From Desmodesmus armatus (Eukaryota; Chlorophyta; Chlorophyceae; Sphaeropleales; Scenedesmaceae): a stretch of 64,000 nucleotides of DNA. The stretch is taken from assembly GCA_007449985.2 (NCBI GenBank), contig VIIQ02000024.1, forward strand, positions 175,494-239,493. The letters are read 5' to 3'. The notes under the pieces were generated by a model. The model worked only from the letters and a program-made list of their open reading frames with translations, ran no database searches and was not told the DNA's origin. Shown here piece by piece: positions 60,668-64,000 of the stretch; within the stretch, counting starts at the first letter, position 1, and each line of letters starts with the position of its first letter. A program made the position numbers and the translations under genes.

Positions 60668-63600
60668 GTGTGCGTGTTTCTGAGAGCAGCAGCAGCGGCA
60701 GCACAGTAGTTCACTGGCTCCTGCCAGTTAGGTTTATTGGGTGGGGCGGGCAGGGGGGGGGGCGATAGGCTTGTTTCCTTGGGCAGGGTGCAGGGCGGGG
60801 TGGGGGGGGGGTGATGGGAGGAGGGTGGGTGTCTGTCATAGCCTGCATGCATTGCCCTTGGTCTTGCTGATTGCTGGCAGTCACGTATACAACCACCGTG
60901 GGTGGGCTGATGCGTAGGCGACCCCCCAGCACCAGCTATCAGGGTGTGCATGTTTCTGAGAGCAGCAACAGCGGCAGCACAGTAGTTCACTGGCACCTGC
61001 CAGTTAGGTTTATTGGGTGGGGCGGGGGGGGGGCGATAGGTTTGTTTCCTTGGGCAGGGTGCAGGGCGGGGTGGGGGGGGGGTGATGGGAGGAGGGTGTG
61101 TGTCTGTCATAGCCTGCATGCATTGCCCTTGGTCTTGCTGATTGCCGGCAGTCACGTATACAACCACCGTGGGTGGGCTGATGCGTAGGCGACCCCCCAG
61201 CACCAGCTATCAGGGTGTGCGTGTTTCTGAGAGCAGCAGCAGCGGCAGCACAGTAGTCACTGGCTCCTGCCAGTTAGGTTTATTGGGTGGGGCGGGGGGG
61301 GGGGGGGGGCAATAGGTGTGTTTCCTTGGGCAGGGTGCGGGGCGTGATGGGAGGAGGGGTGGGTGTCAGTCATAGCCTGCATGCATTGCCCTTGGTCTTG
61401 CTGATTGCTGGCAGTCACGTATACAACCACCGTGGGTGGGCTGATGCGTAGGCAACCCCAGCACCAGCTATCAGGGTGTGCGTGTTTCTGTGAGCAGCAG
61501 CAGCGGCAGCACAGTAGTCACTGGCTCCTGCCAGTTAGGTTTATTGGGTGGGGGGCGGGGGGGGGGGGCGATAGGTTTGTTTGTTTCCTTGGGCAGGGTG
61601 CAGGGTGGGGGGGGGGGGGTGATGGGAGGAAGGGTGTGTGTCTGTCATAGCCTGCATGCATTGCCCTTGGTCTTGCTGATTGCTGGCAGTCACGTATACA
61701 ACCACCGTGGGTGGGCTGATGCGTAGGCGACCCCCCAGCACCAGCTATCAGGGTGTGCGTGTTTCTGAGAGCAGCAGCAGCGGCAGCACAGTAGTCACTG
61801 GCTCCTGCCAGTTAGGTTTATTGGTGGGGCGGGCAGGGGGGGGGGCGATAGGCTTGTTTCCTTGGGCAGGGTGCAGGGCGGGGTGGGGGGGGGGTGGATG
61901 GGAGGAGGGTGTGTGTCTGTCATAGCCTGCATGCATTGCCCTTGGTCTTGCTGATTGCTGGCAGTCACGTATACAACCACCGTGGGTGGGCTGATGCGTA
62001 GGCGACCCCCCAGCACCAGCTATCAGGGTGTGCGTGTTTCTGTGAGCAGCAGCAGCGGCAGCACAGTAGTCACTGGCTCCTGCCAGTTAGGTTTATTGGG
62101 TGGGGGGCGGGGGGGGGGGGCGATAGGTTTGTTTGTTTCCTTGGGCAGGGTGCAGGGTGGGGGGGGGGGGTGATGGGAGGAGGGTGTGTGTCTGTCATAG
62201 CCTGCATGCATTGCCCTTGGTCTTGCTGATTGCTGGCAGTCACGTATACAACCACCGTGGGTGGGCTGATGCGTAGGCGACCCCCCAGCACCAGCTATCA
62301 GGGTGTGCATGTTTCTGTGAGCAGCAGCAGCGGCAGCACAGTAGTCACTGGCTCCTGCCAGTTAGGTTTATTGGGTGGGGCGGGGGGGAGGCGATAGGTT
62401 TAGTTTCCTTGGGCAGGGTGAGGGGCGGGGGGGGGGTAATGGGAGGAGGGGTGGGTGTCAGTCATAGCCTGCATGCATTGCCCTTGGTCTTGCTGATTGC
62501 TGGCAGTCACGTATACAACCATCGTGGGTGGGCTGATGCGTAGGCGACCCCCCAGCACCAGCTATCAGGGTGTGCGTGTTTCTGAGAGCAGCAGCAGCGG
62601 CAGCACCGTAGTCACTGGCTCCTGCCAGTTAGGTTTATTGGGTGGGGCGGGGGCGCGGCGGGGGGGGGGGGGTAGGTTTGTTTCCTTGGGCAGGGTGCGG
62701 GGCGGGGGGGGGGGTGATGGGAGGAGGGGTTGGTGTCAGTCATAGCCTGCATGCATTGCCCTTGGTCTTGCTGATTGCTGGCAGTCACGTATACAACCAC
62801 CGTGGGTGGGCTGATGCGTAGGCGACCCCCCAGCACCAGCTATCAGGGTGTGCGTGTTTCTGTGAGCAGCAGCAGCGGCAGCACAGTAGTCACTGGCTCC
62901 TGCCAGTTAGGTTTATTGGGTGGGGCGGCGGGGGGGGGGCGATAGGTTGTTTGTTTCCTTGGGCAGGGTGCAGGGTGGGGGGGGGGTGATGGGAGGAGGG
63001 TGTGTGTCTGTTATAGCCTGCATGCATTGCCCTTGGTCTTGCTGATTGCTGGCAGTCACGTATACAACCACCGTGGGTGGGCTGATGCGTAGGCGACCCC
63101 CCAGCACCAGCTATCAGGGTGTGCGTGTTTCTGTGAGCAGCAGCAGCGGCAGCACAGTAGTCACTGGCTCCTGCCAGTTAGGTTTATTGGGTGGGGGGGG
63201 GGGGGGGGGATAGGTTTGTTTCCTTGGGCAGGGTGAGGGCGGGGGGGGGGGGGGGGATGGGAGGAGGGGTGGTGTCAGTTATAGCCTGCATGCATTGCCC
63301 TTGGTCTTGCTGATTGCTGGCAGTCACGTATACAACCACCGTGGGTGGGCTGATGCGTAGGCGACCCCCCAGCACCAGCTATCAGGTGTGCGTGTTTCTG
63401 AGAGCAGCAGCAGCGGCAGCACCGTAGTCACTGGCTCCTGCCAGTTAGGTTTATTGGGTGGGCGGGGGGCGCGGCGGGGGGGGGGGTAGGTTTGTTTCCT
63501 TGGGCAGGGTGCGGGGCGGGGGGGGGGTGATGGGAGGAGGGGTGGGTGTCAGTCATAGCCTGCATGCATTGCCCTTGGTCTTGCTGATTGCTGGCAGTCA

Positions 63601-64000
63601 CGTATACAACCACCGTGGGTGGGCTGATGCGTAGGCGACCCCCAGCACCAGCTATCAGGGCTTGCGTGTTTCTGTGAGCAGCAGCAGCGGCAGCACCGTA
63701 GTCACTGGCTCCTGCCAGTTAGGTTTATTGGGTGGGGGGGGCGAAAGGTTCGTTTTCTTGGGCAGGGTGCGGGGCGGGGGGGGGGTGATGGGAGGAGGGG
63801 TGTTTTCAGTCATAGCCTGCATGCATTGCCCTTGGTCTTGCTGATTGCTGGCAGTCACGTATACAACCACCGTGGGTGGCTGATGCGTAGGCGACCCCCC
63901 CAGCACCAGCTATCAGGGTGTGCGTGTTTTCTGTGAGCAGCAGCAGCGGCAGCACCGTAGTCACTGGCTCCTGCCAGTTAGTTTATTGGGTGGGGCGGGG
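60547..64000 (+). repeat. Tandem array of 13 units of about 258-278 bp, continuing past the window
   Basis: Units start with CATAGCCTGCATGCATTGCC near 60561, 60837, 61107, 61371, 61646, 61921, 62196, 62463, 62741, 63014, 63281, 63553 and 63811. Each has a conserved segment TTGCTGGCAGTCACGTATAC through CAGCACCAGCTATCAGGGTG, then (AGC)n GGCAGCAC, CTGGCTCCTGCCAGTTAGG, TTTATTGGGTGGGG, and two poly-G blocks of variable length flanking TTTCCTTGGGCAGGGTG. Length differences come mainly from the G runs. Within 10 of 13 units, an acceptor CAG and a donor GTGTGC enclose exactly 63 nt. Confidence 0.95.

Noticed and set aside
60711..63906. Recurring minus-strand frames beginning MLGGRLRISPPTVV in each array unit
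   Set aside because: They are reverse-strand shadows of the repeat; the stop and G-run lengths vary, and there is no start or splice logic.
60547..64000. CRISPR array
   Set aside because: The units are about 270 bp, almost wholly repeated with no unique spacers, in a eukaryotic intron-rich context.

Overview
The window is nuclear DNA from a green alga. It most resembles the Chlorophyceae, perhaps the Scenedesmus/Tetradesmus group, although no species can be named from the sequence alone. The evidence is intron-dense genes with GT-AG introns of about 100-800 bp, long Gln/Ala/Ser runs from CAG/GCA repeats, TGTAA poly(A)-type signals downstream of several genes, a plant-type LUX/ROC15-like GARP factor, a plant-type kinesin with an N-terminal calponin-homology domain, and a nuclear DUF98/Ycf21 chorismate-lyase-like gene with a basic N-terminal leader. 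Exon chains were built by hand from splice signals, reading phase and family similarity.

Layout. Position 853-5639 (-) holds a MYND zinc-finger gene split by a 1.4 kb inverted-repeat transposon. Then come NDUFS4 of respiratory complex I (+, 8052-10232), converging on DAD1/OST2 (-, 11221-12112). DAD1 is divergent from a CH-domain kinesin-14 (+, 12839-18787). Next, all on +, are a Mak32-like pfkB protein (19866-22250), the proteasome ATPase RPT6 (22644-26979), a LUX/ROC15-like GARP factor (27456-29258) and FAM91 (30872-39367). Converging on these from the right are minus-strand genes: a DUF98 chorismate-lyase-like protein (40295-42690), PYM (about 43.3-45.2 kb), and an unidentified coding region whose stop codon is 24 nt from the PYM start codon. 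A second, decayed MYND copy (46.3-49.5 kb) is split by a 2.6 kb transposon. An F-box/LRR-like gene (-, about 51.9-53.6 kb), a third broken MYND locus (+, 55.1-58.9 kb) and an unknown gene (60.1-60.5 kb) follow. The unknown gene runs into a tandem array of about 270 bp units that continues past the window end.

The recognisable genes are core cell functions (respiration, N-glycosylation, proteolysis, vesicle tethering, exon-junction-complex recycling, microtubules, clock-type transcription) and do not form one pathway. The most unusual material is non-canonical. Two transposons share the terminal pattern CRTCGGAAA, both have 2-bp target duplications, and both sit in MYND coding sequence. The terminal tandem array repeats a potential 63-nt phase-1/phase-1 exon. 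A long perfect-style hairpin lies in an RPT6 intron. In FAM91 a 273-bp (GT)n tract itself forms a splice donor, and several local duplications and a palindrome sit at exon edges. The closely spaced ORF/PYM pair is a candidate polycistronic transcript of the kind known in green algae.
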